A DNA stretch of 64,000 nt from an uncultured Lachnospiraceae bacterium (GTDB lineage: Bacteria > Bacillota > Clostridia > Lachnospirales > Lachnospiraceae): positions 1 through 64,000 of the forward strand of contig CATOPL010000018.1 in the NCBI GenBank assembly GCA_951802115.1. The letters are read 5' to 3'. Numbering within the stretch: position 1 is the stretch's first letter; every line of letters starts with the position of its first letter. A program made the position numbers and the translations under genes. The notes below the pieces were generated by a model. That model did no database searches, was not told the DNA's origin, and worked only from the letters and a program-made list of their open reading frames with translations. Of the stretch, positions 1 to 9,095 are shown piece by piece.

Positions 1-47
1 GTGTTATAAATATGTACATGATACTGCTGCTTACCATATTTATTGTT

Positions 48-1613
48 TTAAAATAATTTTACATACATTCCGGCAATGTAAACAGATTCTGCAATCTTTC
101 CTTCGGATGGCCCGGTCACCTGAAAGCTTTCACCAGGTTCCTGAGAAAAGCAGTTCAGATTTAGGCAGTCATTCCAGTCTGCCCTTCCAATCTGAGGAAG
201 TCCATGGGGGCCGAGATGTTCGGAAAAATAAGAAAAGGCACGCCGCATATGATCCAGGATATTTTCTGTTACTTTGCTGTCCGCATAAGTCACCATTTCT
301 TTCAAAATCGGAAAATCTCCGGTTTCCCTTAGATAAGCGCTGACAGCTGCCAAAAACCAAAGGGGATCATCGTTAAATCCTCCACCCACATCCATATTCC
401 CCTTTTTTGTAAGCGGCTGGTATTGATGGTAGGCGCTTCCGTCTTCTTTCTGAATCGACGCGATGTTTAAGATCCGCTCTCTCGCTTCTTCCGGTACAAT
501 ATGTACAAAGCCAAGTAGATCCTGACAGGAATCACGAAATCCAATCTGCCTTCCAAGGCCGGATTCATAGTAAGATGCGGTTCTGCAAACCCGAAAAGTT
601 GTGATGCACTGATATTGATTCCAGATATTAACCATACGATTTACGTGAGTATTTTTGCTTTGCACCTGATAATGAGACAGTAACTCTCTCCAGTTTTTCT
701 GCAGCTTTTCAAACTCCTCTTCTACCCGTCCCGGAGCGAAATATTCTCTTAACATCTGCCTGGCCAAGCAAATATTGGCTTTCCCTTCCCTCTCCCATTT
801 CTCGTCTTTCTTGTTCTTTGCATAACCAAGCATAAAGGTACAGGTCTTCTTCTCTCCCGGCATCAAATGCAGATGAATCTGATGAGCGGCAATGGGATAG
901 CCATCTACCAGATTAGAATTGCTGCATTTTCCTCGCTCCACAGCAACCGGTACGGCAATCGAACGATAATTCCCCACAAAACTGTCCCGATTTACATCAT
1001 AACCATGAATAGCGGTATCCACTGCATAAAAACTATAGTGTCTTCTTCTCTCCCTGTATTCAGTAAAATGACAAATCAGAGAATCTTCCACCATCATTTC
1101 CGCAATATTCAAATTGCGCTGAAAATTACTCATATCATCCACGGCATTCCACAAACACCACTCAACATAGGAAAAAAGCTCCAGATCTTTTTCCTGATCA
1201 CTCTGATTGGTAATTGTAATTTCCTGCAGTTCACATGGCGCATCCCAGGGTACAAAATCTCTCACACAGGCCTCAACTCCGTTTTTCGAAGACCGAAAGA
1301 GATTGTATCCCATTCCAATCCGACACTCATAATCATCCAGTTCTGTCTGTGTCGGCTTGAATGTAGGATTCCAGACAGTGTCCTGATCTTTGATATAAAG
1401 ATATTTTCCATCCATATCCAACGGCAGACTGTTGTAACGGTATCTGGTAATGCGCATAAATTTGGCATCGCAAAAATAAGAATAACCTCCGCTTGTATTA
1501 GATATCAACGAATAAAAAGAGTGATTTCCCAAATAATTGATCCATGGCGTCGGTGTTTTGGGAGTTGTAATCACATATTCCTTATTTTTGTCATCAAAAT
1601 ATCCGTATTTCAT
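48..1613 (-). pseudogene. GH94 cellobiose phosphorylase, 3'-truncated
   Basis: The translation matches the N-terminal two thirds of clostridial cellobiose phosphorylase (GH94, normally about 810 residues; cleaves cellobiose with phosphate in the cytoplasm). Family segments are plain: FFDD-like start, TTPKTPTPWINYLGN, ITRYRYN, the NIWNQYQC stretch, GFRDSCQDLLGFVH, HQYQPLTKKG, FNDDPLW, and RADWNDCLNLNCFS, which includes the catalytic aspartate region. The start at 1613 is chosen because AGGAGG lies 7 bases upstream; an in-frame extension to 1652 lacks one. After about 521 residues, at IAGM, the reading ends in YVKLF and a stop, and the remaining 47 bases in the window do not resume the family in any frame checked. 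The last third of the catalytic barrel is therefore missing. It is probably a pseudogene, although the window edge hides what lies further left. Confidence 0.75.
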
Positions 1614-1765
1614 ATGGTTCCTCCTGATTTTAATTTGCGCTTTCGTATTCAAAGCCTGAGTTTTGAAAGATCAACATAATTCTCTTGCAAACATGCCTGC
1701 AACGACGTATCTTAAATTTATGCGTCGGGTATATGTGGAAAATCTGGGTGGTTTTCTTACCGTTT

Positions 1766-2431
1766 CTACAAAATATATGTATATGTTCCGCTTCCTATTT
1801 CTGTATGGATGACATTTCCTTCTCTGTCAGAGAGAGAAAGTTCTGCTGTCATATTGGGGGGAATCACAATACGATAATGCAGTTTTTTTCCCTCTTTTTT
1901 CCATTCTGATATGATCGTTCCCCGGACCGAACAGTAAGATGCATTTACCTCTTCCAGCTCCTGGGGAACATAAGGACAAATCCGTATCCGATCCATCCCA
2001 ACCGCATTCTCCGGCCAGTTAATTCCAGCCAGAAGTTCATAAAAAAATACGCCGTTGGAAGCATGCATTGGATGATTCAGGGAATTCATCGTACTTGCTG
2101 AATCCATCTCCCACCGTTCCTGCAGGGTCGTCGCACCGTTCAAAATCATGGGAAGAAAACCGGGATATGTTTTCTGCGTCAAAAGCCGATAGGCAAGATC
2201 CGGACGATCAAAGCGGATCAATGTGTCCAAAAGAACCTTAGTTCCTAAATTTCCTGTAGTCACATGATAATTATGTTCCTGAATGTCATTGATCAGATTT
2301 CCCAGAACTTTTTTCTCTTCCTCCTCCGGAACCAGCCCGAACAACAACGCAGGTTTCATCACACAACAAGGCTGAAGACTGCTCTGGGACAGGCGAAGCT
2401 TTGTCACACTGCCCTGTTCTATATGGATCAA
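1766..2431 (-). pseudogene. GH78 alpha-L-rhamnosidase, C-terminal fragment
   Basis: Only the end of a GH78 rhamnosidase is present: the late part of the (alpha/alpha)6 barrel and the C-terminal beta domain. Recognisable pieces are FGLVPEEEEKK, NYHVTTGNLGTK, NGATTLQERWE and SLNHPMHASNGVF, which carries the conserved NHPM. Full enzymes are 700-1000 residues; here homology begins near residue 15 of a 221-residue reading. The first residues after the nominal start do not resemble the family, and no ribosome binding site precedes position 2431. The upstream DNA instead belongs to an opposite-strand regulator fragment, so the gene was cut by a rearrangement near 2390-2440. It is probably not functional. 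Together with the truncated GH94 gene it looks like what remains of a plant-glycan utilisation locus. Confidence 0.8.
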
Positions 2432-3118
2432 ACAATCATTGCATATGAACGGAATCGTCCTGCGTGTAAAACTTATATCGCTTCGTCGATAAATTATCTT
2501 CCCGTCAGAGATGCTGTCCAGATTGGAAATCTCTCTCTTTTACGACAGCTCTGTGAAAAGCAGTTCAACGATCTGGAACAAACAAAAACTCATCTGCCGG
2601 AAAAAATAATTGATTATGTGCGGTTTATATTGATCACTCTGGATCAATTTCTGAATGAAATGCTTCATATCCCGCTGTCGCAGTTTGAGAATCAATGGGA
2701 TACTTTTTATACCAGATATCATTTTACTCTTCATGAGCTGAAAATCTATCTTTTCTCTATTTTAGACAGGGTCAATGAATTTATGCGTTCAAAGGAAGAT
2801 TATAATGAAATTGTTCTTTCGGCAAAACAGTATATTAATGATCATTATCAGGAGAATATCACACTGCGTTCAGTAGCAAATTACCTGCATATGAATGCTT
2901 CTTATGTCAGTTCGCTGTTTAAAATGAAAACCGACATCTCTTTCACACAATATCTGACGGACATTCGCATACAAAATGCACTGCTCCTGGTAACAACGAC
3001 CCAGAAAAGCGCCGCAGAGATCAGCGAACTGGTCGGCTACTCCAATCCGAATTATTTTATTAAAGTATTTAAAAAAGTAACTGGAAGTACCATATCGGAA
3101 TATCGTAACCGGCGCTGA
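2423..3118 (+). pseudogene. YesN-type response regulator, AraC C-terminal fragment
   Basis: The C-terminal 100 residues are an AraC-type double helix-turn-helix (ITLRSVANYLHMNASYVSS, then AAEISELVGYSNPNYFIKVF and the closing GSTISEYR). The preceding about 130 residues resemble the helical linker of YesN-like response regulators. The N-terminal receiver domain, with its phospho-acceptor aspartate, is absent. The reading frame runs further left to 2264, but that part is antisense to the GH78 fragment and has no family character; 2423 is the first ATG after the joint and has no clear ribosome binding site. It is read as the tail of a two-component regulator that once controlled the neighbouring glycosidases, cut at the same joint. 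Expression of a free DNA-binding tail cannot be excluded. Confidence 0.7.
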
Positions 3119-3126
3119 TTTTTACA

Positions 3127-3156
3127 TTGACGAATCAAAACAGAAATTGTTATACT
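3127..3156 (+). promoter_or_regulatory. sigma-A promoter for the ABC-class ATPase gene
   Basis: TTGACG at 3127-3132 and TATACT at 3151-3156 are separated by 18 bases, close to the vegetative consensus. The start codon at 3236 lies about 75 bases downstream of the likely transcription start. Confidence 0.7.
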
Positions 3157-3235
3157 AGAATGTATGTAAATGAAATTCTGTACTAAATCCGGTACAATAT
3201 TAAGAAATGAGCAACAAAAAGGAGTATTCAAAACA

Positions 3236-4969
3236 ATGAAATCATCCGGTGAACTGCGTACTTTGCTGCGTTCTATTGATCATAAAAGCTATCCTGCTTA
3301 TAAGTCTCTGGCAGGTATCTATCAATTTACTAAATTTTCTCTTTCCATTGATCATGTACAGGGAGACCCTTTTGCATCTCCCTCCAGTCTTCATGTGGAA
3401 ATCAATCATAAAGAAGCAGCATTTCCGACTGCCTATTATGAAAAGGAATGTTCTCGTATTGCACTGCAGGATTATCTGACCCGTCAGTTTGCTTCTCAGT
3501 TTGAAGATTATAATTTTAAAGCAAAAGGTTCCGGAAAAAGCGGACTGTTATCTATTTCCCGCTGCGGGCAGGAAGTGCTGGAGCGAAGCGCCTGTCAGAT
3601 CACGGACACAAAAATGATTGCCCGTTTTCATGTGGGATTTCCCGCTTTTGGACGGACAATCAATGCAGGCGAGCTGGAGAAAATCCTGTTCGATTTCCTT
3701 CCGGTATGTGTAGAAAACAGTTTCTTCTATGCAAAACTGAATAAGAAAAAAGTAGAAGCCGCAATTTTCTTGTCGGAAGATCAGGAAGCGATACGAAAAC
3801 TTTTAGATCAGGAAAACCTGGCCGCTTTTGTTGCCAACGGTTCTATCCTTCCCAGAAAAAGCGGGGTCTCCGACCTGCCCATGAAGGACAGCGTACCCTT
3901 CTGCTCTCCTGCCTCCATGGAACGCACTTTTATGTTGCCCCATAAAGGAGCCATTACAGGAATGGCTGTTCCACGCGGAATCACGTTGATTGTAGGCGGC
4001 GGTTATCACGGAAAATCCACGCTTTTGGAAGCGCTGCAGACAGGTGTATATAATCATGTTGCCGGGGACGGTCGGGAATATGTAATTACAGACGATACGG
4101 CAGTAAAGCTGCGCGCCGAAGACGGACGTTCTATACGGAGGGTAGATATTTCTCTTTTCATCAATGATCTGCCCAATAAAAAAGATACCGCCTCTTTCTC
4201 CACACCAGACGCCAGCGGAAGCACCTCGCAGGCAGCGGGAGTGATCGAACATATGGAGTCAGGCTCCCGTCTGTTTCTCATCGATGAAGATACTTCTGCC
4301 ACCAATTTTATGTTGCGGGATGATTTTATGCAGCAGGTGATCAGCAGGGAAAAAGAACCGATCACTCCATTCCTGGAACGAGCCAGAGACCTGTATGAAA
4401 AGAACGGTATTTCCACTATTCTTGTAGCTGGAAGCTCCGGCGCTTTTTTCTATATTGCGGATAAAATTCTGCAGATGGACTGCTATCGCCCTCTTGATAT
4501 TACAGAACATGTAAAAATACTCTGCAAGGAACACAAAGCGCCCCGAATTCAGGCCCCCGGTTTCCAGGTTCCTGATTTTCAGCGGATTTTGCCTGTCTAT
4601 AACCGCAGCAAAAACCGCAGCGGAAAAGATTACCGGGGAAACCGCTCGGGCGGCGGAAACCGTCATGAACACATGAAAGTAAAGACTTTTGGCAGAGATT
4701 CTTTCTCTTTGGATAAAGAGACTGTTGATTTACACTATGTGGAACAACTTCTGGACCCGGAACAAACTGCAGCTCTGGCATATATGCTGCGTTATGCTCT
4801 GGAACAGATTATAGACGGAAAACGTACTGTCAGGCAGACAGTGCAGATTCTTAGTGATGTACTGGAAAAAAAAGGCTGGGAACCTTTCTGCAATTCTTAC
4901 ATCCCCTGCGGGCTGGCAGTTCCACGCAGACAGGAACTCTTTGCATGCCTGAATCGTTTCCGCGGCTGA
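3236..4969 (+). CDS. ABC-class ATPase (COG3044 family)
   Basis: A 577-residue protein of the predicted ABC-class ATPase family, soluble and of unknown biological role. The nucleotide-binding core has a Walker A GGGYHGKST, a signature-like SGSTSQAAGVIEH and a Walker B LFLIDEDTSATNFM. The N-terminal about 240 residues are the family-specific domain. Near residues 445-480 there is a short basic stretch rich in Arg, Gly and Asn (NRSKNRSGKDYRGN), followed by a helical C-terminal domain. The start at 3236 has AAAGGAG upstream; the longer in-frame ATG at 3170 does not. It has its own promoter, and a hairpin after the stop separates it from the convergent motor genes. No membrane segments or transporter partner are adjacent, so a transport role is not supported. 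Confidence 0.85.
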   Translation: MKSSGELRTLLRSIDHKSYPAYKSLAGIYQFTKFSLSIDHVQGDPFASPSSLHVEINHKEAAFPTAYYEKECSRIALQDYLTRQFASQFEDYNFKAKGSGKSGLLSISRCGQEVLERSACQITDTKMIARFHVGFPAFGRTINAGELEKILFDFLPVCVENSFFYAKLNKKKVEAAIFLSEDQEAIRKLLDQENLAAFVANGSILPRKSGVSDLPMKDSVPFCSPASMERTFMLPHKGAITGMAVPRGITLIVGGGYHGKSTLLEALQTGVYNHVAGDGREYVITDDTAVKLRAEDGRSIRRVDISLFINDLPNKKDTASFSTPDASGSTSQAAGVIEHMESGSRLFLIDEDTSATNFMLRDDFMQQVISREKEPITPFLERARDLYEKNGISTILVAGSSGAFFYIADKILQMDCYRPLDITEHVKILCKEHKAPRIQAPGFQVPDFQRILPVYNRSKNRSGKDYRGNRSGGGNRHEHMKVKTFGRDSFSLDKETVDLHYVEQLLDPEQTAALAYMLRYALEQIIDGKRTVRQTVQILSDVLEKKGWEPFCNSYIPCGLAVPRRQELFACLNRFRG

Positions 4970-4991
4970 TGAATGTATGTTCTGTAAAAGT

Positions 4992-5041
4992 CAAATCTCC
5001 CGCAAAACCTGCAGCAGGTTAAATTGCGGGAGATTTGTTTT
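4992..5041. terminator. bidirectional terminator between convergent genes
   Basis: A perfect 14-bp stem (CAAATCTCCCGCAA at 4992-5005 with its complement at 5024-5037) holds a second small palindrome in its loop and is followed by TTTT on the plus strand. It sits between the plus-strand ATPase stop (4969) and the minus-strand OmpA-domain stop (5053). Confidence 0.8.
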
Positions 5042-5052
5042 CGGCTTTGTCT

Positions 5053-5961
5053 TTATTCCTGATTGAGTACTTCTGTGATTTTATTAATCATCTCATCCTC
5101 TTTCAGACGGAATTTGATTTCTACACGTCTTGAAGACGCCATGTCAACTTCGCTGGAATCCATCTGATATATAGGACTGCTGAAAGAACGACCGTTGACT
5201 GTCAGCAGATTCTGAAGCTGATCGATCTGATCTTTTGACAGACCATTGGCATCATCCAGGCAGAACTTTGCCACAGAATTTGCCCGGTTATAAGACAATG
5301 TCATATTACTCTCGTAGCTGCCATCCGTATCTGTATGCCCTTCTATGATAATCTCTGCAATATAGGGACGGAAATTACTCTGCAAAAGAACCCCTAAATA
5401 CATGGGAATAATTTCTTTTAATGTATCTTTACTTTCTGCGGTCAATGTTGCGCTGTTATACCGGAACAGTACATCGGATGAAAAGGTAATTGAGCCGGTC
5501 TGCGCGTCAACCTTCATGGAGGAATTGCTGAAACGCGTCTGCAGTTCGCCAATGATATCTGTCCGGATACCAACAATATCCCTCAGTTCACTTCTTGTTG
5601 CACTTAATTCAGCACGCGCCTCATCAATCTCCAGATAAGCGGCATCGAGCTCTTCCTGTGTCATAGTTGCTTTTGCATAAGCTTCTTCCAGCTCTTTTAA
5701 AGAATTTTTCAGCTCTTTTTCTGATGCTTCCAGCTCTGCTTTGGACGCTTCCAGATCCGCTTCTGACGCTTCCAGCTCTGTCCGGGTAGCATTTAGCTGC
5801 AGCTGCGCTTCTTCCAGATCAGATCGCTTCTGTTTATAAATGGCAAGCGTAACAGCAATGATCAGAATAAAAATCAAAAGCAGGGCGGCCATCATATCCG
5901 AATAGGACTGCCAGTAACTGGGCTCTGCAAATACAGATTTTGTCTTGTTCTTATTTTTCAT
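5053..5961 (-). CDS. MotB/OmpA-domain motor protein with coiled-coil rod
   Basis: A 302-residue membrane-anchored protein. Residues 15-24 (SYWQSYSDMM) with Asp22 at the start of the single membrane helix (22-42) match the proton-binding aspartate arrangement of MotB-like stator subunits. Residues 45-140 form a long charged coiled coil built on seven-residue units of the type LEASEAD, LEASKAE, LEASEKE. Residues 150-275 are an OmpA/MotB peptidoglycan-binding domain (IIIEGHTDTDGSYESN, LSYNRANSV). Its start overlaps the end of the upstream MotA-like gene by 11 bases, so the two are translated together. The expected complex is a 5:2 ion-driven motor whose B subunit reaches the cell wall. There are no flagellar genes nearby. 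The general ZorB-like layout is noted, but no Zorya effector genes are adjacent. Confidence 0.9.
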   Translation of the reverse strand: MKNKNKTKSVFAEPSYWQSYSDMMAALLLIFILIIAVTLAIYKQKRSDLEEAQLQLNATRTELEASEADLEASKAELEASEKELKNSLKELEEAYAKATMTQEELDAAYLEIDEARAELSATRSELRDIVGIRTDIIGELQTRFSNSSMKVDAQTGSITFSSDVLFRYNSATLTAESKDTLKEIIPMYLGVLLQSNFRPYIAEIIIEGHTDTDGSYESNMTLSYNRANSVAKFCLDDANGLSKDQIDQLQNLLTVNGRSFSSPIYQMDSSEVDMASSRRVEIKFRLKEDEMINKITEVLNQE

Positions 5962-7081
5962 ACATATCCCTCATCTGCTGAAAGGTATACAACTCATTGC
6001 TCAGGTTGTCACAGGTATCAGAAAGCTTCTCTTCTATCTCCCGCTGCCGCTGTAAAGCAAGATTCATGGTGTCGTTCATCGTACGGCTTGCTTCGAGCAG
6101 CAGGCGGGTGCTCTCTTCAAGACGCTGAAAATTCCTTGCATAAGTTCCCTGTGACTCACAGGCCTGATTCAGGGATTTCCCAATGTTTCCGAACTCCGTT
6201 CCCATAGTACTCGACAGACGGTCCATGAACTGCTGGATGATCTGTTCCATCCCTTTTGTCTGTTCCAGGGCGTTTCCGCGCATAAGTTCCACGATTGTTT
6301 TAAGAAAATTCGCCATATTCGACTGATAGATCAGCATGGCGCTTGTATTTTCATCTCGATTGCTGACAGGAGGAGCCACACACTCATGAAAAGTCGACAG
6401 AAAATCCTGAAGCTTTTCATACGCATCCGACATCAGGCTGCGATATACAAATGTAAAAACCAGAGAAAAGAAAATACCATAAACAGAAGTGTGAAAAGCA
6501 ACTTTCATACCGTCAAGCAAAGGGGCAATATTATCAGATATCGTAAAAATATCATTTCCGGAAAAAGAGCTCATTCCCATACTAAGTCCCAGAAAAGTTC
6601 CCAGAATACCAAGTCCCGTAAGCGTTCCGGAAACGGCAGAATTAAAATAGGTCATTCCGGCCTGATCCAGCAATTCCTCATTTATGTACTCCTCAATCGG
6701 ACACGCCTCTGTAACAAGCCCTTTGGGACTTGTATGCGCCTGAACACGCTTCTGATATTTTTCAAACTGTATGTTTAACGCAGGGCTCGGGAATAATTCC
6801 CGTTTCTGACGGTATTCCGGCCACAGATTTTTCTGTGTCGCACTGTATCGGTCGCGAATCTCCTCTTCTGCGAACACCAGTGCGTCTGTGACATGATTCA
6901 ATCTCGCAAAGCTCATAAATGATACGCTGAACAGAATGCCGATTACAAACAGAAATCCCACGTTGATCAAAAGATTGCTCATGGAAACGGTATCTCCTGT
7001 AAATACACCGTTTATGTAGAGAATGAAGCCAAACATCAGAATGTACAAAAACAGCAGAATATAATATAGTTTATTTTTCAT
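5951..7081 (-). CDS. MotA/TolQ/ExbB-type channel subunit with long cytoplasmic tail
   Basis: A 376-residue inner-membrane protein with membrane segments at about 6-27, 36-57, 146-169 and 193-213. The third segment carries the family pattern SGTLTGLGILGTFLGLS. A cytoplasmic domain lies between segments 2 and 3, and a predicted helical tail of some 160 residues follows segment 4; it is longer than in MotA and reminiscent of ZorA or other non-flagellar motors. The start at 7081 has GAAGGAGG eight bases upstream. The downstream OmpA-domain gene overlaps it by 11 bases. The pair should use ion flow to drive rotation or movement of the B subunit; the work it performs is unknown. Confidence 0.88.
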   Translation of the reverse strand: MKNKLYYILLFLYILMFGFILYINGVFTGDTVSMSNLLINVGFLFVIGILFSVSFMSFARLNHVTDALVFAEEEIRDRYSATQKNLWPEYRQKRELFPSPALNIQFEKYQKRVQAHTSPKGLVTEACPIEEYINEELLDQAGMTYFNSAVSGTLTGLGILGTFLGLSMGMSSFSGNDIFTISDNIAPLLDGMKVAFHTSVYGIFFSLVFTFVYRSLMSDAYEKLQDFLSTFHECVAPPVSNRDENTSAMLIYQSNMANFLKTIVELMRGNALEQTKGMEQIIQQFMDRLSSTMGTEFGNIGKSLNQACESQGTYARNFQRLEESTRLLLEASRTMNDTMNLALQRQREIEEKLSDTCDNLSNELYTFQQMRDMYEK

Positions 7082-7204
7082 GGTGAACCTCCTTCATATG
7101 TCATATATCCAATCTAACACATTTTTTTTAATCCTACAAGAAAACGCAGGCAATCTTAAATGAATCTTTATGATTTCTTAAAAAAGAAGTCCCATGTTTT
7201 AAAG

Positions 7205-7591
7205 TCACTTACGACTTTTTGCATAGTATGGAACGATTAGCATTTTTCCTGAAATCAGGCGATCATCCGTCATATGATTGATACGCATGACTTCCAGAAT
7301 ATATTCCTTTCTGCTTCTGTAATGCTCATAGTCCATATATTCAGCTGCAAGTTCCCATAAAGTATCACCTTTCTGAATCTGGATATTACTGTAAAACTTA
7401 TGCGAAAGCTCCTTTTTTGTCTCTTCGGCTCTGGCGAGAAGCGTCCCGAAACCGACTCCCATACCAAACATGAATATCAGTGTTGCGCAGAAGATAAGCA
7501 TACGTATTCTTAAACGCTTCTGCTCTCTTAAAGTCTCATCTCTTCTCGCCTTTCTGATCTCTTCTCTCTTTACTCTCAGTTCTTCATCCAT
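7205..7591 (-). CDS. LysM-domain single-pass membrane protein (YneA-like)
   Basis: A 128-residue protein with a basic cytoplasmic N-terminus (1-29), one membrane helix at about 30-53 and an extracellular LysM module (about 69-122; KGDTLWELAAEY, and GKMLIVPYY). The architecture resembles YneA, the SOS cell-division inhibitor of Bacillus, but no lexA gene is adjacent. Start 7591 is chosen for GGGAG nine bases upstream; the longer in-frame start at 7624 has none. It lies just upstream of, and in the same direction as, the MotA/OmpA pair, with 123 bases between. Both products reach peptidoglycan, which makes a shared envelope role plausible but unproven. Confidence 0.8.
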   Translation of the reverse strand: MDEELRVKREEIRKARRDETLREQKRLRIRMLIFCATLIFMFGMGVGFGTLLARAEETKKELSHKFYSNIQIQKGDTLWELAAEYMDYEHYRSRKEYILEVMRINHMTDDRLISGKMLIVPYYAKSRK

Positions 7592-7719
7592 CTTATGCAC
7601 TCCCTCTGTCCTGAATCCAAACATTTGTTCCTGTTTTTTATTATAGCAATCGAACGCCTGTTTGTCAACAAAAATCGAATATCTGTTCTGATTAAAACTT
7701 TAATATTACGGAAATATAC

Positions 7720-7748
7720 TTGCTTTATATGTGATTTTTCGATATAAT
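7720..7748 (+). promoter_or_regulatory. promoter of the ald-nhaC operon
   Basis: TTGCTT (7720-7725), a 17-base spacer and a perfect TATAAT (7743-7748) precede the gene starting at 7843, giving a leader of roughly 85 bases. Confidence 0.7.
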
Positions 7749-7842
7749 TTTTACTGTATAATATTGACGTGATACAGAACTGCACAGATATTCCGGCAAT
7801 GCTGTACATATAAAAAATAAAAGTTCAGGAGGAACCTGTCAT

Positions 7843-9009
7843 ATGAATCTGGGAATTTTAAAAGATATCAAGAATGGAGAAAATCGTGTCATCGCCACAC
7901 CTGCGGAAGTGGCGACACTGACTTCTGACGGAGTCTCTGTCAAAGTACAGAAAGGTGCCGGTATCAAAGCCGGTTTCGAAGATACTGCTTATGAAGCGGC
8001 TGGGGCAGTTCTTTCTGACACGGCGGAAGAAATTTACAAAACCTGCGATATGGTAGCAAAAGTAAAAGAATTTGAACCTTCAGAATATGATCTGTTAAGA
8101 GAAGGACAGATTGTGTTTACCTGTATTCATCCGGCGGCGCATCCAGAAGAAGTTCAGGCATTGCTGGACAGGAAAGTCATAGCATTCACAGCAGAAGATT
8201 CTCACCGTTATGGTTCTCCCAACTGTGAAGCGGCAGGAAAACAGGGAGCTCTTTTCGGCCTGGAATCCATGCTGACCATCAATGGTGGAAAAGGAAAGTT
8301 CGTCAGCGGTCTGGGAGGCGCGCCCGGTATGAAAGTGCTGATTCTGGGAGGCGGCATCGTCGGACAGGCTGCACTTTCCGTGCTCCATGCACTTGGCGCC
8401 TGGTGCACGGTTATGGATATTAACATCGGTACTCTGCGGTCTATCAGCAGACAATATCACGAGCAGGTCAACACCATGATTTCCACAAAAGAAAACATCA
8501 AAAAGCTGCTTCCGGATACCGATCTGGTTCTCAACTGTGTCAAATGGCCGAAGGGCTGTACCGAATATCTGATCGACCGCCCGATGCTGCGGCTGATGGA
8601 AAAAGGCTCTGTCATCGTAGATATCAGCAATGACGAGCAGGGAGCCGTTGAGTCTTTTCGTGAGACCACACATGAAAATCCCCGTTATACAGAAGACGGC
8701 ATCGTCCACTATTGCGTGGGGAATATTCCGGGAGCGATTGCTCACTCAACTTCTATCGCCTATGCGACGTCCGTACTGCCCCATTTTCGCAGTCTGGCAA
8801 AATATGGCGTGGCCGAAGCCTGTGCCAGAGACGGCTACCTGAGAAGAAGTCTGACTGCCTACAAAGGCTATCTTACACATGAAGAAACAAGTGCATTGCA
8901 GAACCGTCCGTGGATCCGACCGGAGGATATACTGGAGATTGCAGACCAAAATCTGGACCCGGCACCTCCTGCGACCGTGACCCGTTCTGATCATTATATC
9001 AGGCTGTGA
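7843..9009 (+). CDS. ald: alanine dehydrogenase-family protein
   Basis: A 388-residue member of the alanine dehydrogenase/PntA family, which reversibly converts L-alanine to pyruvate and ammonia with NAD. Family residues are visible: Arg in ENRVIATP, Lys in VAKVKEF, His in CIHPAAH, the Rossmann LILGGGIVGQAAL, and the aspartate in VDISNDEQG. This last segment differs from the usual VAIDQGG of classical Ald, so a related substrate is possible. The start has AGGAGG eleven bases upstream. It is followed after 86 bases without a terminator by an NhaC-type transporter, so the two probably form an operon in which the carrier imports or exports the dehydrogenase's substrate or product. Length is normal (family about 370-390). 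Confidence 0.8.
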   Translation: MNLGILKDIKNGENRVIATPAEVATLTSDGVSVKVQKGAGIKAGFEDTAYEAAGAVLSDTAEEIYKTCDMVAKVKEFEPSEYDLLREGQIVFTCIHPAAHPEEVQALLDRKVIAFTAEDSHRYGSPNCEAAGKQGALFGLESMLTINGGKGKFVSGLGGAPGMKVLILGGGIVGQAALSVLHALGAWCTVMDINIGTLRSISRQYHEQVNTMISTKENIKKLLPDTDLVLNCVKWPKGCTEYLIDRPMLRLMEKGSVIVDISNDEQGAVESFRETTHENPRYTEDGIVHYCVGNIPGAIAHSTSIAYATSVLPHFRSLAKYGVAEACARDGYLRRSLTAYKGYLTHEETSALQNRPWIRPEDILEIADQNLDPAPPATVTRSDHYIRL

Positions 9010-9095
9010 CAGAATTTCTGCAGCCTGACAGAGATATCCGCTGACACCGGAGCCCTCTCAATGCAGATTATTTACAAAAAGGAGGACTTTCTAAC

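Noticed and set aside
867-1679. 270-codon open frame antisense to the GH94 gene
   Set aside because: A shadow of the phosphorylase on the other strand, with unnatural composition and no ribosome binding site.
5053-7081. Possible Zorya anti-phage system (ZorA/ZorB)
   Set aside because: The two motor proteins resemble ZorA and ZorB in layout, but no ZorC, ZorD or ZorE gene lies on either side; the neighbours are a LysM protein and an ABC-class ATPase on the other strand.
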